Shown here piece by piece: positions 46,501-57,724 of a stretch of DNA of 64,000 bases (the first letter of the stretch is position 1; each line of letters opens with the position of its first letter). The notes under the pieces are model-generated. The model worked only from the letters and a program-made list of their open reading frames with translations. It ran no database searches and was not told the DNA's origin. Origin of the DNA: Heterotrichella gracilis (lineage: Eukaryota > Sar > Xanthophyceae > Tribonematales > Xanthonemataceae); the NCBI GenBank assembly GCA_032358255.1, contig JAULBX010007885.1, forward strand, positions 55,508 to 119,507, written 5' to 3'. The position numbers and the translations under genes were made by a program.

Positions 46501-49192
46501 ATGGCCCGTGGGGGGCTCGGTGCCGGCAATGGGTGCGGTCATTGCCGCCCCCACGTCTGCGCCAGCGTCCAGCAGCATGGACACCAGCGGCAGCATGTAG
46601 TCGGGGTGCGCGCACCTGCAGGATACAGTCAAGGGTGTTGCATGCATGGCCTGGCTGGGTTAAATTTACAATACAATTTTTAAACAATTATTTTTATTCA
46701 ATCATTAAATCTGTTTTTAAGAATAATTAAATCCTTTTTGTAGCTGTAAAAGAACTAATGTGTCTAATGTCGAGTATCTACCAGGGGGCGCATGTTGCTT
46801 TCTTCTCAGAATGCTGCTCCATAGGGCCCGCATTGCTTTAAATAAGAACAGAAACGAGTACCCGCCCCGCACCCCTGGTTGGCCCGCCTTACCTTATGGC
46901 GCACATGAGGGGGGTAAAACCGTTGCAGTCTGGGCGTGAGGGGTTGGCGCCGTGGGACAGCAGCAGCGTGGCGTAGACCAGGGGCGAGGCCACATGTGGC
47001 TTGAGGGGCTTCTTGTCCAAGCAGTGCATGATGAGGTTGTGCATGGGGGTGGTGAGGGTGGAATCTGCAGAGGGGAAGGGTGGGTGTGGGAAGGAAATGG
47101 CGGTGCAATAACGCTATAACTAACGGTTGCAGTAGTTCAATACCAGGCGGTTGCAACTGTGTCGTCAAGTGTACCTCTTCTCTAAACAATTGCATTATTT
47201 ACCCCTTTGCACGCGTGGAAAAGGAGACCAGGCTCAGCTTGCATGGCCCATGACCATGGCCAGGGGTGTACAGCTACATGAGCGCCCCGTGTGGGATGCC
47301 CCATGGCATTTTATTCTACACCAACAGCTCCTGGCCCCTTGATAGCAAAGGGTGGGAAAGGGGAGGGCAGGGCAATATGTGTGATGGCAAGCTGATGATC
47401 GGACGGGTACTATATGTAGGACTGCGACGTGTGCAATGCCCATGGTGCATGGACACCCTCCCCAACCTCCACCGCACCCGCACCCGCTGTGTTTGGCAGC
47501 GCCCCTGCAGTGAGTAGCAGGTGGAGGGTGGGCAGCCTGTCGGGGTGGCTGGCTGCAATTGCCAATGCTGACTCCCCCGTTGCGCTCACCGCATTCACAT
47601 CAATCACCTGGCAGGCAAAATGTCACTGGGTTGAACAGTTGACTACATGCGTTTGCGCAGCACAGCCAGATCAGCAGTCAGCCCTGTATGCCTTGCGCCA
47701 CCTATCACAGGATTCAGGGCACAATGATAACACGTCAATCAGCAAAGATACAGGCCAAGGCACCATGTTTACAGGATGGCCGAAGCGGGGGAGGGAGGGA
47801 GCCAGGCAAAGCCCGAACTCACCCATGGTGAGATTAGATCAACGCAGTGGTGCGACATTCAGAGGTGGCCCATACCCAGGGAAGGAAGAGGGGTCGTATC
47901 CTGCACCAAACCCTAGGAAAACCCTACCAAACCCCTGCGCCCCTGACCTCCATGAGCCGCTTGAGCAGCGCCGGCTCGCCCGGCATGCCCTGCACCAAAC
48001 CCTAGTAAACCCCTAGCAACCCCCAACACTCCTCACCTCCAGGAGCCGCTTGAGCATCGCCGTCTCGCCAGGCATGCCCTGCACCGCGATCATCAGGCAG
48101 GTGTGCCTCTCATCGGTGGTCAAGGTGTTGGGGTCGGCACCCGACGCCATCAGGAATGTCGCGCACTCTGACGTCTTGACAACCGCTGGCATGTGCACCG
48201 CTGGTGGCCGGTTACACGGGTAGAGCGCCAGGTGGAGCGGCTGCCAGCCACATGCCGCTGCGTCTATGTCTGCGCCCTGCTCCACCAGCCAGCGCAGCAT
48301 TGCCAGGTGGCCAAAGCGTGCAGCAAGGTGGGTGAGCTGCGTGGGGGGTGGAGGGAGGGTCAAAGGGTGGTGTATATGGGTTGCATGTGCCGGGACAAGG
48401 TGGGTGAGTTGGGTAGGGGATAGGAGGGGTTGGGGGGGGGGGCATTGATGGGAGGCAACGAGGTGGTTGTCCTGTGGAGAGGTCAGGTCTGGCGCGTGCA
48501 ATTTCCACAACCCTGACCCCGACCCTGAACCCTAAACCCTAAAACCATCCTCACCATACAGACAAACCCTCCATGCAGCCCCGCTGCCCCGCACCTGCAG
48601 CCCCTTCCATGGCATGGTGAGCAGTGTCTTGTCGTGCTCCACTGCCGCCTGCACCTTCTCCAACTGGCCCTTGGCTGCGCAGATGAGCACCTCGGGGATG
48701 CCGCGGCGCTTCACAAGGCCTCGCAGGTCTGCAGGGGGAGGCAGGGGGAGAAGGTGATCGACAGCAAGGATGGCAGCAGAGCGGGGAGGGACAGATTGAT
48801 GCAGAGGGTGGTGGCTGGTGGGGAGGGGCGTGGTTTGGGATTTAGAGTGTAGGGTTAACAGCCAGGGGACCTGATAGGGGCTGCTGCACAGTACCCGCGT
48901 GTCTCCCCGCTCAAGTATGGGGGCACACATGAGAATGCCAACAGAGCCTGCTCTACCCCAAGCGCTGCTACCTCCCGGGTGATATATATCCACCCTTCCT
49001 TCGAGGCACCACCAGGCATGTCCTAGCTCTGGTTCTGGCGACCGTTTAACTGGTAAAAAACGGTCGCCGCTACGGCACAGGTGCCACGCCACAGGTGCAA
49101 TACCATACGTGCCATGCCACAGGTACAGTCCAAAGCTTGTGTGCGTGCGCACCTGATGTGGGGTGGACAATTGGGGGGTCAGGGCGCCCCAT
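43548..49192 (-). CDS. Ankyrin-repeat protein, 11 exons
   Basis: Minus-strand exons 49192-49153, 48728-48595, 48336-48037, 47607-47478, 47064-46893, 46615-46408, 45923-45720, 45493-45141, 44892-44706, 44281-44139, 43914-43548 splice in phase to 745 residues. Ankyrin repeats occupy about residues 15-400, with typical units such as THLAARFGHLAMLRWLVEQG, GWQPLHLAL, GFTPLMCAI, GQTALHMTAEAR and LLDAGADVGA. A further degenerate unit (VVHWAAALGQLQSLKALAKG) lies near residue 540. The C-terminal 120 residues (QIGTWVRYLVLALTQPAW and following) match no domain I know. Ankyrin repeats bind other proteins; no enzymatic domain is present. The donor of exon 4 could also be at 47484, with the same phase. The 13-residue first exon (MGRPDPPIVHPTS) rests on splice phase only. 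Confidence 0.8.
46008..46061. repeat. Hairpin pair in ankyrin-gene intron 6
   Basis: GTTGTTAATATATAAACCAGG and CCTGGTTTATATATCAAC form an inverted repeat around CATT. They are followed by a smaller one, AACACC-CC-TGGTGTT. Both lie in the intron between exons 6 and 7. Confidence 0.7.
47900..48085 (-). repeat. Tandem copy of ankyrin exon 3 end plus donor
   Basis: On the minus strand the end of exon 3 and its donor (48085-48033) are repeated at 47996-47944 with 48 of 53 bases identical and an offset of 89 bp. A third, partial copy (CCTGCACCAAACCCTAG on the plus strand) lies at 47900. Each copy is joined by TAGGGTTT (AAACCCTA on plus). Confidence 0.85.
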
Positions 49193-51033
49193 GATGGACA
49201 CTACTCAGGCCAAGCGCTCACTGGCTGGGCTGCCGCGGGGTCATAGCATGGCGCCGGCAAGTAAATCGTTCTTAACCTTCAGGGGGGCCTCTGCTGCACC
49301 AAAAACTGCGCACACCTCCCGGTCGTTGTAAAAGGTGCGGATGCTGCACCAAGGGCAAAGGGGGCCGCTCGTGGTGTGCTGCCTGGCGGTGAACCAGTGT
49401 GAGGGACGGCTGTGCATCCGCAGCCTGCTGGGGTTGCAGCCTGGGGCAGCAGGGGGTGCCCTGGGGCCTGCTCAGTGTCGCAGCCTGGTACAGGAGGTTG
49501 TTCTGTCAGTAGCTGGGGGTGGTGCACGGGCAGGGAGGGTGCAGCAGCATGTCGGGGTGAGTAAACCCTAAACTGGTGCGTTCAGTTTTGATACAGTGGG
49601 TACCTGTGGCACCCCTGCGCCGTCACCCTCTCAAGGGTGTTTTGCGCAGTGCTGCACTGGAGGTAAGGGGGTCGTGATACTGAGACGCTGCGCAAGGCGT
49701 AAGGTGTGCCTACATCAGTGCACTGCAAGGTGTACGTTGTAGGTCCTGTTCATATGTCCTTGTTCATATGCATGGGTGTGCCAGCTGAGCTACTTGACTG
49801 CATAGGGGAGTGTGTGAACAAGTAGATGTACTGTACTGTCAACAAAGGGCAGAGCCAGGCTCTACACGGCCACCAGGGCGTTGTGTGCACTGCCTGTGGT
49901 AGGGGGACAAGTAGCCACGCCCCGGTACACGGACCGTTGTGGCGGACCACCTGTGCACATGCATTACATCGCATGGATAGGCTGTGCACAGAAGACAGTG
50001 GTGAGGTGTGCACATGCAATACATGGGTAGGGTGTGCTCAGGGTGTCCACCCCCAGTCATTTGCGTTTACGGCATCCCTCGGGGAAGCCGCAAGTCTACC
50101 ACACCCGTAAGCAAATCAAGGTGGCAGGAAACGTACCAGTAAACCAACCAAGCCGGCAGGCGGGACAGTCCTCCAAAGCACAAAAGGTTTAAAATAAACG
50201 GCAATAAACCATATCTTTCAACAACAGTTGGCTGGCCTTACCACGACCAGCTTTGTGAGACTGTGGCCGGGGAGGTGAGTGTACTCTGAAACGATGGAGG
50301 AACCACAGCAAAAACCCACACTGCTTTGGATTATTCAGGATATCACGCTGGGGAAGCAGAATCAAGGCGACTTTCGCCTGGCCTGGCAATGCCGCAAGTT
50401 AGGCAACATACATGGTCAGCAAGACAAAGGACGAATACAATTCTGCACGAATACACTTCTGTACGGCATAGAGTTATCGCATCTAGGTTTCAAGTTGGCC
50501 GGCCTGCCAACCGTTGTATATATAGATTTCCTGCATGCATGGTAGAGAAAATGGACCTCGTTTTGTTTGGCACTGAAAACTCCCCTTGGAACTCATCTCC
50601 ACACTGTTTGTCGTCCACTCAACAAATACCTCTCCAGACTGCCTCCAATGCATTGTGGCATTCGTCCCCGCACCTTGGGCACCAGCACCTTGCGTGTCAT
50701 AAATTGTTCGTTGCTGGTGACCATACCATACCATGCATGCATGCATGTGTGATTCAAGAGTGCATGCCGGTGGGTTCAACCGGGCGAAAACACAGCAGCA
50801 ATAGTCAGCACCTGAAACGCAGATGCAATCCTCTTACAGTAAACGTTGGTGGCATTGCTCCTGTGTGGTTTAGACAACGTTTAGAGCCAAGAACCGCCGC
50901 GCGAAACGACACACCAACCATCCCCACTAGCAAGCGGATAAGACAGCAAGTAAGCCAAGTGACTGTCTCACAGTACTTAGCAGTCGTAAAAAGCGAGGCT
51001 TGTGGGCATATTGTAGCTACGTGATAGTATACC
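49193..51033. other. Divergent intergenic region
   Basis: This separates the ankyrin gene start from the alcohol oxidase start and should hold both promoters. A plus-strand frame of 232 codons (50326-51024) abuts the oxidase start but has no recognisable domain and unusual His/Ser/Arg/Cys-rich composition. Frames near 49279-49571 are open on both strands without a convincing product. I call no gene. Confidence 0.4.
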
Positions 51034-54000
51034 ATGGCTCCCGTCCCCGCTATGACGCCATCCCAGCGCGAGGTGCTTGCCTCACTGGCAGACACAATCC
51101 TCCCGGACTGTGAAGACAAAGCAGGCGACTGTGATGAAGAAACTCGGGAGTTCTTCAAACTCAAGGGTTCGGAGATACACGGCGCTGTAGAGCAGGTGGG
51201 TGGACAGGGAGTGTGGACCGGGTTCCGGAGTTTCTACCTGCAACCTGGGCACATCCAAACAACAGTGTTCATTACCATTTGCCATGGCTACTTTGAGGAT
51301 ACTCACGGTGCTGTTATTGGTTCCTGATTCAGATGTGGAAGATGTTGCAGACAAGAGTCCCCCCTGAGAAGCGCGCAAAGCTGATAGTGTAAGTGTCTGT
51401 GTGCCATGTAGCTGAGTGTGCGGCGGTGTGTAGGGGTGGGGGGTGGCAGGGACAGAGGAGCACTGATATGTGAACCTGGGACTCTTGCACTGTTTCTCTT
51501 CATATGTGTAGGAGTATGGCTCCCCCGCAAGCCACAAGTGCTCTTGACGTGGTATAGTATAATTGGGGTGAGCGCGGGGGTTCTATAGCCGGCTATGCAT
51601 ACCTTGCTCAGCAGGCGGATTGACCTTATTTTGCATTAACCTCCTTCAAATTTTCCACCAAACAACTGTCTCCAAGCACAGTATTGCATGGCTGCAGGCT
51701 GCTGCACCTGCTGTCCACGCCGCTGGGCACCCTGCTGCTGTGTGGCTGGCGCTGCCTCCACCTGCTGCCCCCATTCATACGACCCTTCCCCGCCTTGTCA
51801 CCGGCCCGGCGCCAGGGGGTGCTGACGGCATGGAGGACGGCGTGGCTCAGGCCGCTGCGCATGGTGAGGTGGTGCATGTGTTGCATGCTTGTGTATGCAC
51901 CAACAGGTCGGTGGGGGTTGCCCACAGACAGGCGAATCCTGGTGCTAGCTGTGTCCTTTCCAATCGAAGCTGGCTAGTCAAAGACTGTACCATCAGTCAC
52001 AATAAGAATGTTATGAAGAAATTATGTAGTCTGTTCCTTCAACAGCCACATTTTGGCTAGAACAATGAAAAAAGAAAGAAACAAAATCCCCGCACACATT
52101 AGTGCAGCTAAGAGGATCCGGTCCACGATTCCGGAAAGGGACCCTACCAAACAATTTTGCTCTCCTTTTAAGTAATGCTGTGCCCCTCGTCCTAACAGGT
52201 GTACAAGGCCTTCAAGTCCATCATCGCCAGTTGCGCGCTCACCGCATACAACCCAGCCACCTTCACCAACCCGTTGTGGAAGGCAGCGGGCTACCCGGGT
52301 CCCCGGGTGAAGCAGGTGCGGTACAAGCGTAAGAAGTCTGCTGCAACTGGTGTGAGTGGGTGTTTGCATGAGCATTTTATGCCATAGCACTATATTATGC
52401 CATAGCACTATATTATGCTGTGGCATTTTCAGTGGCATTCACCAGCAGGCTCGTCTAGTCAGTACGCATCACTATGCGCAGGGAATTACATGCTGTGGCA
52501 GAAGGCCTACCAATGTTTGCGCACCAAAGGATGCCACTGTGAACATCTGTTTGGTCTTTCGTGACAACTGGATTGCAATTGCAACGCATGCCACAGCCGT
52601 GGTTACAAAGGCTTTAAATGCCATGGCCTGCACTGTGCAGATTCCGCCTCCTCCCTCAGCAGTCGAGACAGAGAGGGAGGTGGCGGCAGCGGTGGTGGAC
52701 CTAGCTCGACTAGACTACCACCACGGGGCCGAGACAATTGGGGCACAGCTCAAGGCATCGGGTCTGACCGTGATTGACTCGGCTATGGTAGGTGGCATCT
52801 CACTAAGTAAGCATTTGGGGTTGCAAGTGGATCAGTGGTGCACCGATCTACCTGCGCTGATCAGTGGTGCAGATGAATCAGTTGTGGTTTGCAAATCTTT
52901 AGCCATAAATTGCAAAGTAACTTGCTAAGGGCAATTACTGTACAACCTGTGTATTACTTACTAAATTGTTGCCACCAGAAATACAAAACCTCCTCATCCC
53001 TAGGAAGGCATGCTATGTAGAGCGTAGAACGCTCAGCCCACATTTTGTCACTTGTTCCCCCCCAGGGCATTGTGCGCTCCCTGCCTCGGGGTGACTGGCC
53101 AGATGCGGTGGTGGAGTGCGATGTGGTGGTGGTGGGGAGTGGGGCATCAGGGGGCATAGCGGCAGCGCGTCTTGCAGAGGAGGGGAAGAAAGTGGTGGTG
53201 CTTGAGAAGGGGCAGCTGGTGAGGATGGAAGAGATGAACCACATGGTACGTACACAGGGTGGGTTGTGTCTGGCCTGACCGTCAATTTATGATGTGATTG
53301 GGTCTGCTTCTGATACCCCGAGCTGTTTGGGAATCTGATGCGCTTACACGCAGCGATGTGACATCGCAATGTTCCACCAGTCACAGTCACCATCAACTTG
53401 AAAGGCAGCAAAGCATTTGCTGAATTGTTTATGCTGTGGTGTGCATAGGAGAAAGACGCCATGGACGCAATGTACGAGAACGGCGGCTTCACCATGTCTG
53501 AGGATGGGGGCATGGCCATGCTGGCGGGGGCAACCCTGGGAGGGGGCACGCGAGTCAACTGGTGCGCATCCCTGCAGACACCCAACCACGTGCGCTACGA
53601 GTGGGGGCGCATACTGGAGATCGAGGGCTTTGCCTCGAAGCTGTTTGGCAAGGCGATGGAGCAGGTGTATACGCGGCTGGGGATACCGGAAAGTGCGTGT
53701 GGGGGGCGGTGGCGGTGGGGGGGTGCGGCTCTGCAGCATGAAAATGGTCTTGTTTGCCGATGGTGGGGGTATATTGCAGGCTTGTGTTAAGCTGGGTGCA
53801 ACAAGGCTTGCGCCTCCCTGTAGTTGCACCATCCCTGCAGCCATGCACCGTGGATGAGAATGCAACATGAGGGTGAATGCGTAGAAACGTGCAAAACAAA
53901 TAATTAAGAAAGTGCGCTCACCACGCGGCGCCCAGAGTATACCCTGATTCTTGTGGGATTCTGCACCAGGCAAATGAAAATGATTTGGTTCATGACTGCC

Positions 54001-56780
54001 CCCTGAGGCCTAGCCACCCCCTCTTGTGCAGAACCCCAGAAATGCCACAGCCCTGCCAATGCCATGCTCAAGGCTGGGCTGAAATCGTACGCAGAGGATG
54101 TGCATGCCAAGAGCATGTGGCGCAACTGCGGCATGGGCATGGACTGCAGCGGCCACTGCGCCTTTGGCTGCAAGCAAGGTGGCAAGCAGGACGGGGTGCA
54201 GACCTACCTGGCAGATGCTGTGAAAGCTGGGGCCAAGATCCTTTGCAGCGCGTATGCAGGTGGGGTTGGTACTATACCTTACAGGGATGTCCCTAAGGAC
54301 TGCAGGCTAAGAACATATAAAAGTGGTACAAGCAATGGAAGGACAGGAATGGGTTGCGCAAGCTTGTGCTTGGCTGATTGCTGATCTGGCCTTTGTGCCG
54401 GGATTACTGACACGGCGGCGGTATAGCTAGAGCTCAGAGGCATCACGCGTGTCAGCATCATGCACGTAAATTGTGGGTGACACTGTGTCGTTGATGTTGA
54501 TGTGTCATTGATATGGTTATAATGTGTATCTCAGCCTCCGGCGCCATGATGTGGGTACAAACCCTTGAGACTGCATGTTCTGTTTGGTACAGACCGCGTC
54601 TTGGTGGTCCCAATCGATGACTCTACTGAGAAGCCTCCCGGCAAGATCCGTCACCAGAAGGTGGTTGGCGTGCTGGTGAAATACGGGGATGAGCTGGGCA
54701 GGAAGGCAGTCATTGCGGTCAAGGCCTCCCGAGTGGTGTGCTGCGCGGGGGCACTGCACACACCAGCCATGCTGCTGGGAAGGTGAGCGCTGGTCCACTG
54801 GTTATGGAGGCCAGACCAGGCCCTCCATACTTGCTTCAGCCAATAAATCCAGATGGTATTTGGTGTAAGGTATTGCCTCTTGCCAATCGCATTCATAGTG
54901 TGATATGTTCAGTTGAAAGTATAACCCTGCAGTACACTGCGCCGGCTGATGTTTATTGAAGTTTGCCCCATGCGCCTACAGCGACATTGATGGTAAGGAG
55001 CATGTTGGCCGCCACCTACACCTGCACCCAGCAACATGCGTGGTGGGGTACTTTGACGCACCTGTCGCCCCCACACCCGCCACACCTGCCAGCATTACCA
55101 ACGACAGCGAGGCAAACACGACCCCAGATGTGCCCCAGGAAGCTGCTGATGCTCCCCCTGCAAGTGGCCAGGGGGCTCAGTGCCAGGCGGCAGTCACGTG
55201 TGGCAAGGCTGGCAAGGCTGGCGCCCTGAGCATCAAGCCCTGGCTGGGCCCCACCATGAGCGTGTGGAGCCAGGAGGCGGCTAACTGGGGCAAGCTGGGC
55301 TATGGGTCGCTCATATCCACGCCGGCTGTGAGTGCACGGGGTCGCTTGCATGTCCTTGTAATACAATTGCATATATATTTCTTGGCGTGCAGGTAACTAA
55401 ACAATTGCCCTTTTTTTCGGGACTGTTACATCCTTTTTACATGGAAAATAAATGATTATCTACTTGACTCCTTTTTCCCCGAATAATTGAGACACCTAGT
55501 CGAATCTGGAGTGAAACGTATTTAAACATGATGGCTTGTGTCTGCCTGGCATCAGGCAGCGACTTGTGGAAGACAGGAGTGCCTAGCGTGTGGCTAGTAT
55601 TCGGACCCATTGGGGCCACCCATAGTATTGTACCTGTACGTGGTGCAATCAGGTACCAGGAGACATTGGCTGTGCCCGCAGGTCCACCCGGGTATCTGCG
55701 CCAGCATGCTCCCCTGGCACGGGGGTGCCGACTTCAAGACCCAGCTGCTGCGCATGGAGCATGCAGTGGTGTGCCTGGTGTACAACAGAGACGAAGGGGA
55801 GGGGAGGGTGGTGCTGGGGCCTGGCGGCAGGCCATGCGTCCATTACAAGCCGACCAGGGGGGATAAAAGGCACATCTTGGATGTAAGTCATCAACAGTTC
55901 AAACTGGTTGCATGCTTGACGGTGTGAAGGCCAGTATGCATCTACTTGGATGGCGCTTGCGTGATGCTCAGGCAGGGTGGTCATAATCGGTGGTTGGCTT
56001 GGAAGCTGTTCTTGTAAACATTCATTGCAAGTCACCACACAACCTGTGTGTTAACCTGACATCTTGCTCCCTCCCACCACAGGGCATGGAAGTGTGTGTG
56101 CGGGCAATGGTGGCTGCCGGTGCCAATGAGGTGACCACCCTGCAGCCCGGCAAGGGGGCGCGCTTCACAAACAAGCAAGGGGGTGACAAGAAAGCACTGA
56201 ATGGGTACCTGGCCAGCATGCGCTGGGCTGGCCTCAGGTGCGGTGCGGTGCTGGGGGGTGAACCTTGTGAAGGGTTCTAGAAGATGCATGTTGTGCACAT
56301 GTTAACTGCAAATTGCCCCAAAAATAGTGTGTATGATATCAGCTGATGATATGTGAAATTTCTTTCTTTTACATTATCATATCCATCTGCCCAAAACATA
56401 ACACTCCCATGTTCATCTGCCCATATAAACCACACTCGTGTACATGAGCGGATGCACCCCCCTGTGTGCGCAGGCTAGACCAGATGAACCTCTTCTCTGC
56501 GCACCAGATGGGCACGGCCCGCATGGGGACATCACCGGGCACATCGTTCTGCAATCCCCTTGGCGAGTGCTGGAAGGTCAAGGGCCTGTGGGTTGCGGAT
56601 GGCGCTGCCCTGCCTGGCGCCAGCGGTGTAAACCCAATGATCACCATCATGGCCAACGCCCATGTGGTCATGGATCACATGGTGGCCGACTGGGAGGGGT
56701 GGATCGACTCGGGAGGCGTCAAACCCACGGATCCCACAAAACCCAAGAAACAGAAGAAAATCATCTGGCACTGGCACTGA
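51034..56780 (+). CDS. Long-chain fatty alcohol oxidase (GMC oxidoreductase)
   Basis: Flavoenzyme of the plant/yeast FAO type, expected to oxidise long-chain fatty alcohols to aldehydes with release of H2O2, usually membrane- or peroxisome-bound. Thirteen exons in phase, 844 residues: 51034-51195, 51333-51388, 51698-51863, 52199-52351, 52641-52787, 53066-53245, 53449-53692, 54032-54259, 54593-54782, 54982-55327, 55682-55882, 56083-56237, 56474-56780. The N-terminal helical region has [10 protein letters not shown] and [19 protein letters not shown]. The FAD-binding motif is [11 protein letters not shown] near residue 250, then [18 protein letters not shown] and [13 protein letters not shown] are GMC signatures. 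The C-terminal active-site region has [11 protein letters not shown] and [13 protein letters not shown]. An Ala/Pro/Thr-rich insert of about 65 residues follows [13 protein letters not shown]. The enzyme looks intact. Confidence 0.92.
52378..52421 (+). repeat. 18-bp tandem repeat in alcohol oxidase intron 4
   Basis: Two perfect copies of TATGCCATAGCACTATAT are followed by a partial third. Confidence 0.8.
54321..54347 (+). repeat. Intronic WYK-type relic, copy 2
   Basis: AAGTGGTACAAGC followed by AATGGAAGGACAGG in oxidase intron 8. It reads KWYKQWKDR; 22 of 27 bases match each of the other two copies. Confidence 0.45.
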
Positions 56781-57724
56781 TATGTAGGCATCAGCTCGTG
56801 GGAGCTTGTGAACATGCCTGTACCCAACCTGCGAGTTTCCAGGCTGGGTTCATAGGGCTCAGGCTGGTACAGGTCGACCTCTTTTCCACTGCAAAGGACA
56901 CGTGCTCAGCAGATGTGCATTGCTAAGTGAGTGACTGCGTTACTGCTCCAGTTCTGACCAGTAGCTAGCGTGTGCTGTGATCCTGCCTTGCCTCTCATGA
57001 GACCAAGGTTTGGTGCACCGCTAGGTGCCGCCAGCCGCATACCTCACTGCAGCCTGTATCTTGGAGGGATGCGTGTTGGTAGGGTAAATGAGCTTCGTTT
57101 AACTAGGTAGTGTTTGCATCCAGTTGGCAGGCATGCACCACCTGCAAGCAACTGCTACCTCAGCAACTGCATGCATATGACGTCACCAAGCGTATATGGT
57201 GCACAATATCCTTGTCGCATCTACTACAAATACAGTGGTGCTGCTGGTGCATGTTGCGATAGTACCAAGCTGTCAAAGATATTCAGCAACCCATGTATTG
57301 TGACAGGAAACATATGTGCGAACATTTTATTATATGATAATGATCACTGAATCCACCTAATAATTCGATAATATCTGTAGTGTGCTGCACTGTTGGCAGC
57401 TTTCAGTGCACAGCGCAAGCACTGCTCTGTGTTGGTGTGCCCTCTTTCTGCAGTTGTTTTGTAGTTCAAATCTGTGTACAGCCTGTTCAGTTCCATCGTG
57501 ATGCTCAGATTACTCTGGTAGGATTAGGCCACCGTTCCACCTGTTTAGACAACGCCTAAACCCCTTACACTGTTGTCTCACTGGCAGTGTCAAGCAGCGT
57601 TTGGTGTCCACCGAAGTTGTCATTAGGGTGTGCATGCATATGGGACTGACTCGAGGATGAGACGCATGCATGCAACAGCTGCCTCTGCCCAGCTAGTCTG
57701 CTGGAGTGCCTGAGACGAAGCAGT
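56781..57724. other. Intergenic region, no supported gene
   Basis: About 940 bp between two genes on the same strand. It should hold the 3' UTR of the oxidase and the promoter of the ankyrin-kinase gene. Nothing else was recognised. Confidence 0.5.

Noticed and set aside
49260-49571. Possible extra 5' exon of the ankyrin gene (frame reading TFYNDREVCAVFG)
   Set aside because: All frames are open here, the only donor nearby is a weak GTTAAG, and the phase does not join exon 2. The ATG at 49192 gives a clean junction.
50326-51024. 232-codon plus-strand frame before the alcohol oxidase
   Set aside because: No domain, random-looking composition, and it occupies the place of the oxidase promoter and 5' UTR. 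Kept as intergenic.
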